64,000 nucleotides of DNA from Pholiota molesta (lineage: Eukaryota > Basidiomycota > Agaricomycetes > Agaricales > Strophariaceae), in NCBI GenBank assembly GCA_014925825.1, contig JACGCK010000036.1, forward strand, positions 273,478 to 337,477, given 5' to 3'. Made by a program: the position numbers and the translations under genes. Each line of letters starts with the position of its first letter. The first letter of the stretch is position 1. The notes below the pieces were generated by a model. It worked only from the letters and a program-made list of their open reading frames with translations. It ran no database searches and had not been told where the DNA came from. Shown here one piece after another: positions 24,457-35,349 of this stretch.

Positions 24457-27387
24457 CTATCGCGAAGCCAAAGCGTCTCCTACAGTCGCCACAAGCTCAA
24501 ATATCCTAAGAATTTCTTCATCGGAGACTAGCCTTTCCAATTCTTGCTGCTTGGTCTCAGATCAGCATGGCGTTGAGCCGCCTTCTGCCTTTCGTCCTGC
24601 ATGTCCAAGTTGTGATAGACAACAGACAGCATGTATTGGACATCTTTCAGGGATTGGTACATTTCCAGTATGAGGAAGTCGGATTCTGCTATTGAAAGGT
24701 ATGGAAGAGCTTCTCGCAACGCATCAGCTGTTATAACGATGATTGATCAGGGTTACAAAAACGGAGCGAATGCAAGCCACATACCCGTCGACTCCCCTGC
24801 GACGATGATGCATCGAGCAAGGGTAAAGCAGGCGACGGCACGTTGTTCCAAGTCATCACCATTGATCACCTGTATACGGGATAAGTAAATATGTAATTTG
24901 ACACGGCAATATGATGTGACGAATAACCTGCGGTAATATCTCCTCCAAAATCCGTCTCGATCTTTTCGACATGCCAAATTCTAGTCCAATGTCGGCAAGA
25001 AGAATGATGCATGTTCTGTAAAGATTGAATCGTCCAAGAAATTCTGAGTGCCAGATTGCTTGAAGTAAATATTCAGTGCCGGATGTAACTTGGTCGAGTT
25101 GCTAGTCTTGCTCGTAAATCTAGTAATCCCTCCGAAAACAAAAAATAATGACTTACACGTAATTGCAAGGTTTGGTATAGGGATTCGCGAATTGTTGACA
25201 TTTTATCACCGCTTACATGGAAGAGATATTCCTTCTCGTTAAACGGTCCGTTGGGTCTTCGAGGGAGAAGCAATTCTCTATACAGTCGTAATTGACCTCT
25301 GATTAAGAATAAGCCGTTTGTCATTTCTAACATAATCGAATATTTGCATACCGGCGCGTAGCCCGTAATGCGAGAATGCGCCAAATTTGGTGAGCCCATT
25401 GTCCATAATCGTGGATTATAGGCCACACCACACAGATGGATCAATCAAAAGGGCTAAGGCTTCCGTATACTTTCCTTGTCTCGCTTGCTAATATGGAATG
25501 CATTAGCAATGCAGATAATACGGTAGAAACAGAAGACACGATACCTTGTAGGCCTTGTTAAGGATGATAGCCAGTCTATTGTTGTTATCAGTGCTTGGTT
25601 CCATGAATGTAATACAATGTTCTCCTCGAGAGCTGCTAGTTTGTCACATCCTTGTACCATCTGAGATGATAGAATTACGTCAAGTGAGCGATACTCACCT
25701 GCCTCTCGCCAAACTATTGATTGCACACTATGCGGTGCCCATTGTTGATTCTCAGATGGCAGGGCAAATTGAACATCTAGCCAGTGGTCGAACAAGCCCA
25801 CAGCTTGAAAGATTTTATTAAATGCAGCACTGAGAGGCTGATCCTAAGAAGCGGATGTGAATTGATGAAATAGGATAGAGATGAGAAGTTGCCAACATTT
25901 TCCTCTTCCAAGAGCTTGCTAACATCGAAAAGGACTTCAAGAGGGTGAATGTCAGGCTGTACGGCATGGAGAATTGGCTTCTGTCCTGGATTTTCTGTCG
26001 GAAGCCGGTGTAAAAGGCTAGAAAACGTTAATTTGACCAGTGCGCAAGTTTTTGTCATCGTTAACATACCTGGTGCAATGATGCAGCGTAATTCGATCGC
26101 CGCTCGTCCTCGCGGCAATTATAGCCTCGGATAATAGCTGAATAGCGAATGTCAATTTGTTAATTTAGCCCGCGGAAGCGTTGAAAACGTCTGACCTTTC
26201 TTGCAGCGACAAATTCGCCTTCAATGTAATGCATTCTGACCAAGTTGAGCATGGCATGCGGTCGGTAGCCTCTACAAAATATATTTCACCTACTGTCCAT
26301 TAAATTAGAAGGAAAAAAAACTCACGAGTCATTGCTCTCATGAAAATGTTGCTCGAAGAAATGGCGAAGATTCTCTACGGCGACGCTTTCATCTCCAATG
26401 GCGAGGTTTTTTTCCCACCTAGAACAACGTTAGAAAAATCCGAATTCATTCATTGAGACCCATACTTTTCGTAGAATATTGGTTTCGCCCAGTTTTTCCT
26501 ATCCGCTTGAGTTTTGAACACCAGAAGATCACCTGGGATGAGCCATTAGACAATGCTCACGGATAATGGGAGATTCTTACTGTTCAAGTCCTCCTTGTGA
26601 ATGATTCCATAACCCGCAGAAGAATCACCAGCACACCAAGCTGCATAATCTTGACAGAGTCTGCTTAACCCAGAGAAGGAGAGCTTAGTGAAACTGATGA
26701 AACATCTGCGGCAGAAATATCCGAAGACTGAACGTGGTATCTAAAGCTTCGTTCACAGTGTGCTCGTTTACGCCCAGGAAGGTTATGACTCACTAACCGG
26801 GGTTGCACCTTGAAACAATTGAGTTGCCGTTTAACGCAGCGTTGTTGTATATAGAACTAGACTTACGTCGACGTTCTTGACTACAAAGAGACCGGGTACA
26901 TCTTTGAAAAACGAGTGTCAGGGCAAGCCGAGAATCAAGATTGCTCCCATCTTGTACTGACTTCCAAAGAAATTGGCCATCTTATCAATTTTGTCCAAAT
27001 CATCGTGCTACAGTTAGATCTATCGCGTCAAGGAGGAATCCACATGTATAATTATTCGCAAGCTTACGATACTTCTAATAGCGATTTTAAATTCGGCGCA
27101 TTCTTCCGCATCAGCAGAAGGCCCTGAACAAACCTCCGACAAAAGTTCTTCGTGTGATTTTGGTTGGGCAACCTGTCCTCAAGTGAATCTTGATTTCAAG
27201 TTCAATGAATATGAAAACCTACCTCGGCGATCTCGTTTAACAGAACACGGTAGATATGCAACGCAAAGGGAGTAGGAAATTTCTTGACTTCATGGTCTTT
27301 AAAAGCCATCATAAGGATAGATAATAGAGCAATATGATGAGGACGTAGAACATGGTCCACTGGTGGTGGTGGCGGTGGTTCATCCAT
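24457..27387 (-). CDS. APC5: anaphase-promoting complex subunit 5
   Basis: TPR scaffold subunit of the APC/C ubiquitin ligase, which drives mitotic exit. From ATG 27385-27387 (MDEPPPPPPVDHVLRPHHIA) more than ten small exons encode LLSILMMAFKDHEVKKFPTP, VAQPKSHEELLSEVCSG, FGNVPGLFVVKNVD and CQDYAAWCAGDSSAGYG. The hallmark region is YRPHAMLNLVRMHYIEGEF then AARKLLSEAIIAARTSGDR and HHCTSLLHRL, matching the APC5 TPR core. The C-terminal TPRs (AVACFTLARCIIVAGES, REALPYLSIAESDFLILEM, VQYMLSVVYHNLDMQDERQ) resemble the end of animal APC5. One base appears missing near 24,553, after which QQELERLVSDEEILRIFELV runs to TAG 24457-24459. I first considered the cohesin loader Mau2, also TPR-rich, but motif order favours APC5. 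Middle exon borders are approximate. Confidence 0.75.
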
Positions 27388-27757
27388 AGCACAACAACTG
27401 AGTTCGCGACCTTTGATGGTACGAAACGCGTACTAGCCTGGCCAGTGGGCCACTTCGGTTTAAGTGCTCAGAAATTGACGCTAAAGAGATAAAGAGCCAA
27501 GAAAGACAGATGTTAGGCTTATGAAGAAGTGTGAATAGGGGATCGCAGCCACATTGATGATGCTCGAAGGTTCAACTAACGTTGGATTCAACTTTGATTC
27601 AACTGCAAGTCGCGCTAAGGAATGGAAGCTGTTTGGCAACGGTCCTTTGGACTAACAATTTGATGAGCGTCTTTCCTCTTTTGGTTTAAGAAAAAGTGAG
27701 CACTCTTAACTTGCATTAGCTCTCAGAGCCTTTCTCCTCAATATCTAGCTCTGGGCC
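27388..27757. promoter_or_regulatory. divergent promoter APC5 / NOC3
   Basis: A 370-bp spacer separates the start codons of two genes transcribed away from each other, so it must serve both. I see no clear TATA box. Confidence 0.5.
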
Positions 27758-30657
27758 ATGGCCAACAATGTCAAAGGCAAACGGCCTGCGCCATCTTCTC
27801 AAGTTGAGTTTATTCCTACAGAAAATGTGCTCAAATTCATGGATATTGTTCATACCCTAGGCATCTTCCAAAAAACGCAAACTGAACGACGGAAAGCAGA
27901 AAAACGTGAAGCCAGCGCTAAGGGCAAAGGAAAGGAGAAAGAGAAGGCGCCTAAGAGGGAGAGGTTGGCCGACTCGGGAAAGATACCTATACCCATTCAA
28001 GACGATGATATCGAGTTGTCCGATCAAGATATGGAGTTCTTCGAAGAGTATAGCAGGCTGCTGTTGGTTTCCTGAATAAATTGGATCGGAATGGAATTAT
28101 GCGGTATATTGATATTCCCATACACTTGTCATTATCTTACTCATATTTGACACAGGAGCAAAAAAGAAACGCAAAGACTTCACGAACTAACGAAGCCAGT
28201 GCGAAAAACCGAAGTACATGATGATCTACCTTCTCTCAATTCCGACGATGAATCCTGGGACTCTGAGCTCCCAGAAGATATGTCAGATGTAATGTATCAG
28301 GCGACGAGGTTTCAAACGACGATGACGACGACGCCTTTTCAAATGCCTCAGACGATTCTAATGAGGAAATGCCATACGAAACGGCACCTCGAAAACAACG
28401 CGTCGAGCCGGATGGGCCAACTGAAGTGCAACGGCTCCCTATTAAGCTTGCGAATGGACAGTTACTCAAAACAGGAACGAAAACGGTTTCCACAAAATCG
28501 GTTGCAGTGTCAGAGGAATCTTCTGAGGACGAGGAAGAGGAAGAGGAGGAAGAAACAGAAAGGGTAGAGGACGTCGCGACTGGAGCGCGTTTTGGGCGAC
28601 CTGCGGTGGTGGATGTCCTGCAAACCAAATCGCGAAGACAAAGGATTGAGATGGCCAAGGAGCAAATCGCGGGTATTTGCCAAGAGATTATGGCGGACCC
28701 AGAAAATAGCGTACGTCCCATCTCTAATTCGCCACCTGCAAAAGCAGCCTTACGCCCCATGTCTAGCTTGGCCTTCTTCGGCGATTGCATACATTTGCGT
28801 TGCATACTGTAACCACTCCCGCGAACCCCGAACCCGTTCCCAATGACCCAATCATTCGGAAACTAGCAGTTCTTTCGCAACTCGCTATTTTTAAAGATAT
28901 CATTCCTGGCTATCGAATTCGTGCCCTGACGGAGGCCGAGAAGGCAGAGAAGGTCAGTCAAATGGTTGCACGGACGCGAGATTGGGAACAAGGTCTTGTC
29001 ATTGTCTACCAAGCCTACCTAAGATTATTGGAGAAGGAAATGAAAGGTGCGTAGTTTATGCTTTGACAGATCGTCAACGCTAATTGACAATTAGTTCGAT
29101 CTGACCTAATGGATACTGCACTACACTGCATGTGTACATTATTGTCCGAACTCACCCATTTCAACTTCCGGACTAACCTTATGACGGCTGTTGTATCTCA
29201 TCTCAGTAAAAAATCATGGGACAAGGTATTTTTGCATCATCGCGTTGAAGGTTGGATCTAATGGCTGTCTAGGCATCTGAACTATGCTCCAAAACCCTAA
29301 TTGCAGTCTTCCGCGCTGATCTCACTGGAGAAGCATCCTTGGAAATCGTCCGATTGATTAACAGGATGGTCAAGGAGCGTCACTTCAAGGTTCATCCAAA
29401 CGTTTTGGCATGCCTACTCCATCTCCGGTTAAGAACAGAGCTTGGGGTCCGCGCATCCAACACTCATGCAGATAAATCCGAGGAAGACAAAAAAGATTAC
29501 CTCGGCACATGAAGCCCAAGAAACCGAGCCTGTCCATCTGAGCAAAAAGGCTAAAAAGGCCTACAAGGAGCAAAAAGAGATTAATAAAGAGCTCCAAGAA
29601 GCTGGTGCAGAGGTTGACAAAGAAGAGCGCAAAACAATCGTGAGTGGATAATATATGTTCCCTTTTTGTTGCGTTGACCAGACTACATCTCTGATGGAAA
29701 CGTAGCAAACGGAAACGTTGAAGCTTCTCTTTGCGTTGTACTTTCGTATTCTCAAGAACCCCACGCCGACCCCTCTGCTCCCTGCTGCGCTTTCTGGGAT
29801 TTCGCGTTTCGCACATCTCGTCAACATCGATTTCTTCAAGGATCTCATGACCGTGTTAAAAGATCTCATTACTATGGAGGAAGAATATGCTACGAAGCAC
29901 GCTGCCGATTTAGAATCGACACCGATGTCGGCGCATGCCTTCCAACAGGTTGTTGTACGCCAACTCATGTGCATAGTCACTGCTTTTGAGCTTCTATCAG
30001 GCCAAGGTGATTTAAAATTTCCTGTTTAAATTTTTTCTCCACACCCTAAATGAAAACCCCATACTGACTGACTTTCGCTGCATCTGGTTGTGTGCCACGT
30101 TCCTTCTTACAGGCGACGCATTGAATATGGACTTGTCCGCGTTTATAACACAGCTATACAGCATGCTCCTGTCGCTCACATTCTCGTCCGAGATCGACGC
30201 CCATACGCCATCACCATCAACATCAGGACCCACCGGTCCGACCGCCACGCCCCCAGCGCCTTCTTCTTCGCCATCATCTTCCACATCCGTAATTGACATG
30301 TTGTTCCGAGCGCTCAATCTGATCTTCTCGCCACGCTCCTCCGGAACGAGCGCGCCGCCCTGGCGCTCCGCCGCATTCGGCAAACGCCTGTTGACGGCAG
30401 CCCTGCACTGGCCGCCGCGTGCGGCGCTCCGCGCGCTCGACTTCGTGGGCGGGCTGGTGGCCAAGGACCGCACGCTCGAGGCGATGCTGGCGACGGAGGA
30501 CCGCGTGTTCAACGGGGTGTACCGCGCGGACGTGGACGACCCGCAATTGAGCAATCCGTTTGGGACGTCGTTCTTTGAGCTGCACGCGCTGCACACGCAA
30601 CACTGGGACCCACGCGTGCGACGGGAGGCAGGGAAGCTGCTGAACTTCAAGGCGTAG
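27758..30657 (+). CDS. NOC3: nucleolar complex protein NOC3
   Basis: Nucleolar factor that partners Noc2 in export and maturation of pre-60S ribosomes; in yeast it also helps load the replication machinery. ATG 27758 opens with ENVLKFMDIVHTLGIF, a Lys/Glu-rich stretch and an acidic region (DDDDDAFSNASDDSNEE, EEEEEEETERVED). The NOC3p core follows: QTKSRRQRIEMAKEQIAGIC, RKLAVLSQLAIFKDIIPGYR, HFNFRTNLMTAVVSHLSKK, ALSKTLIAVFRAD-like and VLACLLHLRLRTELGVRAS. Then come HLSKKAKKAYKEQKEINKEL, LKLLFALYFRILKNP and LMTVLKDLITMEEEY. The C-terminal CBF-like part (ALHWPPRAALRALDFVGGLV, DPRVRREAGKLLNFKA) ends at TAG 30655-30657. Single bases appear missing near 28,056, 28,291 and in the A6 run at 29,489-29,494. 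Confidence 0.9.
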
Positions 30658-31077
30658 GTAAATACAGATTGTGCTATATGGGCTACATGAGGGGCTGTGA
30701 TGAGTGAGCGATGCTTAGTGCATGGTATTATTTTACATCTCTTGTACTCGACCGATCTCCGTATGTACGTTAAAATGCCATGGAGTAGGATACAACAGAA
30801 GGGATAAATACAGACGACACCGGTCGTCGAAGCAATACAGTTATGGGGTGTGATGATGTGCAGTAAGGTCCATGTGGTCAGAGTTCTGTGAGAGAGAGAA
30901 AGAGTACGATGGTGTTGAGACAGAGAAAGATGCAGAGGTAGTTGTAGAATGTCGAAAGTAAGGTAGTTACAATAGCAATAAACATACAGAACAGCCGTGA
31001 TGAGGTTCGAACGGGTGGGGGTATGTCTCTCCAAGAACATAAGCAAAAAAAGGAAAGGAAGATGATGAGCGAGAAGA
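30658..31077. other. convergent 3' region, GA-rich
   Basis: Spacer between the ends of NOC3 (+) and the TEA factor gene (-). It contains purine-rich runs (AGAGAGAGAAAGAG near 30,890). A long minus-strand open frame through here continues past the expected TEA stop by chance, and I do not call it. Confidence 0.5.
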
Positions 31078-32925
31078 TCAGAAATCGAAGATGGCGAAGC
31101 GCCGAAGGCTTGCTCCAGAATTAGAGTGATGGTTGGAGAGTCTGAATCCTCGTCAAAAGGCTCGCTCCAGCATGGATACACCATCAGCCTGGACGGTTAA
31201 AATGTCAATACTGCCGGCGCATGGAGTGGCAGTAGATGTGGGTGATGGACTGTACGGATTGAGTGAAGGTTGTAGCGAAGTTGGCCGGGCATACGGCCCA
31301 GCGTGGGGACCCATGACATGCCAGGCCACCCGGGCTCGGTGAGAGTGATGTGGCCATAACTCCATGGCTGCTGGGCGACATCTGTTGGCTCATGCTGGTG
31401 GTGCTTTTCTCAGCCGCTCGATATTTTTGGTAACCCAGAAGTGTCGCGGATGGCATGGGACCCCCGTTCTTCCTGTCAAGTTCGTACATGACAAAAAGTA
31501 GTGTTTCATCGTCCACATGATTTCTTGTGTGAGAATCACAGAAAGGTCTACAGAAGAAATTAGCTGCGGTTAAAAAAATTATTTGACGCGGAGGCGACTT
31601 ACTGGGATCAAGCCACCGACACCTGTTGAGAGACGAGTCTGGAAGAGCGGCGTTTACCGTGCCTACGTTGATGTTGGTCACATTCAGGAATCCAGCGTCT
31701 TCCGCTATACACGCGTTGTTTCCGTAGACCTTCGTAACACATCTAGCGGTCACGCTCCAGACATTCTCCAAAGAGACGCCTGACATAAAACCATTGAGGG
31801 TAGGCGGTGCACGCATGTCGTGGACGGTAGGCATGCACAAGCGTATCCGCAAGGTGAAAGGCGGCTGGACTTGTTGGACAGGATGCGAGAGGGCGTCCAC
31901 TTTGACGGAGAACGGCGTCATGCCATCCGCCTGCAGGTGTATTGACGTCACTTTATTGCGCGCGTACCGGTAATGCGTCGGCGTCGCGCTCATATGGCGG
32001 TTCACTGCGGGCTGTGGCTGCTGCGCACCATAATCTTGTGGAGAGGCTCTGTTGTTCCGATTTGGGGCAACGTAAACGGCGTCGCGGGATATTGGCTGAC
32101 AGTGGAGATTGACTGCTATATTTACCGGCTTGGCTATAAGGAAGACCAAACGGCGTTGCGTCATGGAAAGGTGGCAGTTGTTGGATGTAATCACCGTGAG
32201 GTGATATTGACGGGCTGTTTATGCTTGGGGTGGGTATGCAAGATCGAGAGGAGCGCTCTGCAACTTTGGATTCAAAGAAGCGAAATCTGATGGATATAAA
32301 TTTGGGCGGTGTTCTGGTGTGGGCGGGAACTCGGATTGGGAATCAGCGGGGGAGAAATTGGGCGACACAGAATTTGAGGACGGGGGTTCATTGTCGTCCC
32401 AATCAAACGGAATGAGCGTGCTGCCGTCGTAAGCCTCGAGTTTCACGGGAGCGGCGTTCGGCGAGTCATTCTCAGGATAGAGCTCATCGCCTCCGGCAAC
32501 GAGATGAAACTCTAGGAGATGAGTCAGCAAGGTGGATTTGGGGTGAAAGAGAGAGAACTGACCTTGCTCGCCCTTCCACATATTGCGCAGCACTTGGATG
32601 TGGCTTGCGACTGTTTCTTTGAGCGGTCGATGCCCTGTTTATGCAGATAGTCGACGAGGAATTGGTTGCGCCATCTGCTGCGACCACGGGACTGAGAGTA
32701 GGCGGCATAAGGGGATTCCCAGTATTCGCGCAGGCCTGGATGAAAGTTGAGCACGGGCGCGATGGATGGATAATAAAAGACGGACCTGGACAAAGATCTT
32801 CTCGATGCTTTCGGGCCATACTTCTGTGCCACTGCCGTCCTTGAGGAGTTGCGGTGTTTGCGCTGGGGGGTGATGCTGGGCGGGGCGTCGTGTTTCTTCA
32901 TGGCTGAGGGGCGGGACGAGGACAT
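31078..32925 (-). CDS. TEA/ATTS-domain transcription factor
   Basis: Sequence-specific transcription factor of the TEA family (AbaA/Tec1/TEAD), which controls development in fungi. After MSSSRPSAMKKHDAPPSIT, the TEA domain reads RKHR, LLKDGSGTEVWPESIEKIF, LREYWESPYAAYSQSRGRSR, WRNQFLVDYLHKQGIDRSKK, VASHIQVLRNMWKGEQ. The last part is the DNA-recognition helix with the VSSHIQVL-type signature. A Ser/Pro-rich middle (EFPPTPEHRPNLYPSDF) leads to a C-terminal part with IHLQADGMTPFSVKVDAL and TLLFVMYELDRKNGGPM. At least six single-base losses (near 32,850, 32,735, 32,611, 32,236, 32,087, 31,546) and probably two or three more near 31,330, 31,165 and 31,100 break the frame. The proposed end, reading FAIFDF, at 31,078 depends on the last of these. 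Confidence 0.8.
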
Positions 32926-32975
32926 TCCGGAGGGAGTGACGAAGGGGGAAGAAGCCGGTGGAGAAATCGCAGTGG

Positions 32976-32982
32976 TTATATA
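32976..32982 (-). promoter_or_regulatory. TATA box upstream of the TEA factor gene
   Basis: TATATAA on the minus strand lies about 50 bp before the proposed ATG (32,925). This favours that start over an in-frame ATG further upstream at 33,024. The 32,926-33,319 spacer is shared with VPS23 and is CpG- and GC-rich towards VPS23. Confidence 0.45.
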
Positions 32983-33319
32983 GGCGGGGGAGGAGTCAGA
33001 AGGGTAGATCCGAGATACGAGCAAATATGGCAGGCTAGAGCCACCGTATTGGAGATAGGAAATAAAGCAGATCTCGGCGTTTCATCAGGGACGTGCGCAC
33101 GCAGCGGACTTCTTTCAACCTCCCAAATCAGGAACAACGCCGTCCGGCCCTCCGCCACCTCCGATCCGTCCCCCCAGCCGGCCCGGTGCGTTGGCGCACC
33201 CCCCGATATGGGCTCCGCGGAGGCAGATCTGCGCGCCGAATGAGGCAGGAGGGACCCCAGCGAGTGTCACAGGATCGGGCCGAATGGGGCGCGTGGGAGG
33301 CGGGCCAGCCTCGTCCTCC

Positions 33320-35349
33320 ATGGCCCTCTCCCTCACCCAGCGCTGGCTCTCCGACGCCGCCCAGCCCTACCCCCACCGCGCACGCGTCTACGCCGACGCC
33401 GACGCCGCCCTCGCCCGCTTCCCCACCCTGCGTCCCAAGGCCGATGTCTACAGTACGCGTCACGCTCACAGCCCCGGCCCCACTGACGCTTGCCCCCAGC
33501 TTTCGATGACGGCCGCACACAGCTTCTGCTCTGCGTCCACGGCCTTCTCCCCATCACCTTCCGCAGCGCAGCATACAACATCCCAGTCGCCATCTGGATC
33601 ACCCGCGACTATCCCCGAGAACCCCCCATAGCCTACGTCAACCCCACCAACGACATGCTCGTCAAGCCGGGCAAGTACGTCGACGTAAGTGGCCGATGTG
33701 ACATCGAATACACCCAACAGTGGCGCCGCAAGGACGAGGTCTGTCTCGTCCCCTCGCACATGCTCCTCTGCTGACCGATCTCAAGGGCTGCAATCTATCC
33801 GCCCTCCTCGCAGCTTTGCAAGATCACTTTGCCCAAGAGCCGCCCGTCTACGCAAAGCCCAAGAACCAGACCCCTCTCCCGCCAAATGACCCCTACGCAG
33901 CCCGACCTCCGCCACCCTTGCCACCGGCCCATCCCCCGGCCTCGTCGGCGCCTCCTGTTTTGCCCAGCAAACCCCCATCCATGTCACCTGCGTCGGTGCC
34001 TCCGACTCCTATGCATGCGGTAACTTGCTCTGACAAATGCGTCTACTTTCCAGCTAACCTTGTGAATATAGTTACATCCGCCCCCATCTCAAAGCCCAAG
34101 CCCTGCACTGCCCCCTCCCCTTCCGCCCATCCTCCGATTCCCAGCCCACTCGGGTACACATATCGTCCAAATGTTTCTCCCGCCCGGACCTCCACCGATC
34201 GTCCCTCCTTCGCTCCTACGCCGCAGCCCTTCTGTGCAGATGCTTCCGGACTTCAAGCGCACTTGCACTCCTCTCCCCCACTCCTTCCTCCACGCCTCTC
34301 CCTGTCACAGCCGGTATCGCCGCCGCCACCACCGCCACTACCACCCCAAGCCCATCAGCCAGCCCAATCTGTCCCACAGTTTGCCCGGAACCCGCAATCT
34401 CATGGTCCCACTCCAAACTACGCGCAGCCGCCTCCACCGGCGCCCTATGTCTCAGAACAGCTCCGCCCGAACCCTCCCCGAGCCCCAATTCCAAATCTTC
34501 TCGATGAGGATACGACATCGGCATCTATCCTATATACTAACAATAATACAGCAGCGGTAGGATCATCGGTCGCTCCTCCCCGGCCTCCCAATCCCGAACT
34601 TCTCAGGCTCCAGACAGAGGTGCATCGAAAGCTGACATCGGACCTCAACTCGCTTTCGCAGGCACTTGCCATAGACGCCGAGCGATTGCGCGCGCAACAA
34701 GCCGATCTCCTCGCCGGCGAGCCCGCTATCAAAGACGAGATGGCCCGCTTGGAGGCCGTCCGGACGTATGCCGCTCGGTCGCGGATAGAACGCGAGGCGC
34801 GGTCGTGCAGGCCGAGGCCAATATCGCGGAGCTTCGTAGGAAGGGCGATCCCGAAGTTGACGAACTCGTGTGCGCGACCTCGATTGTCCATAACCAGTCA
34901 GTGTCTTCGCCTATTCTTCTCTTCTCTGACATCTTGAGATACTTGTGCTCGATTGGGATTTTTGACACTTCCCGAAAAACTTTTTTTGACTTGCTTTTTT
35001 TGGAGCTATTGCTCCCAAACCCTAAAAACACGGCAAAGTTCGAACATATACTGACCTGTCGAAAAACTTCTCGTTGAAAAAATACAGGCTTATAAACCTG
35101 ATTGCGGACGACAATGCGATAGAAGACACGATATACCATCTGCACCGCGCCCTCAACGCGGGCCGGATCGACCTCGAGCGGTTCTTGCGGGTAAGTGGCA
35201 CCCCCTAACCTCCAGATCCATCCGCTAATCTTGAAACTATAGGCGACAAGGGTCTTGGCGGAGGAACATTCATGAAACGCGCGCTGATTGAAAAGATCCA
35301 GAACAGCGTGTCCTCATCCGGCACGACATCTGATTGGGCGGCCTATTAG
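33320..35349 (+). CDS. VPS23: ESCRT-I subunit Vps23/Tsg101
   Basis: ESCRT-I subunit that recognises ubiquitinated cargo on endosomes and recruits downstream ESCRT factors. ATG 33320 begins MALSLTQRWLSDAAQPYPHR. The UEV ubiquitin-binding domain follows: ARFPTLRPKADVY, FDDGRTQLLLCVHGLLPITF, NIPVAIWITRDYPREPPIAY, DMLVKPGKYVDVSGRCDIEY, GCNLSALLAALQDHFAQEPP. A long Pro-rich linker runs to about 34,490, then a coiled coil (RLQTEVHRKLTSDLNSLSQA, VQAEANIAELRRKGDPEVDE). The Vps23 core/steadiness box reads LINLIADDNAIEDTIYHLHR, NAGRIDLERFLR, MKRALIEKIQ and ends at TAG 35347-35349. Single bases appear missing near 34,762 and 35,268, and frame use within the Pro-rich linker (34,065-34,300) is uncertain. 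Confidence 0.9.

Noticed and set aside
24457..27387. Cohesin loader Mau2/Scc4 as identity of the TPR gene
   Set aside because: First impression from TPR content. The order of motifs, the ALLNLA-type helix pair and the C-terminal TPRs match APC5 better.
30012..31184. 390-codon minus-strand open frame
   Set aside because: It covers the NOC3 C-terminus in antisense and the 3' spacer. Only its first 35 codons match the expected end of the TEA factor; the rest is chance openness.
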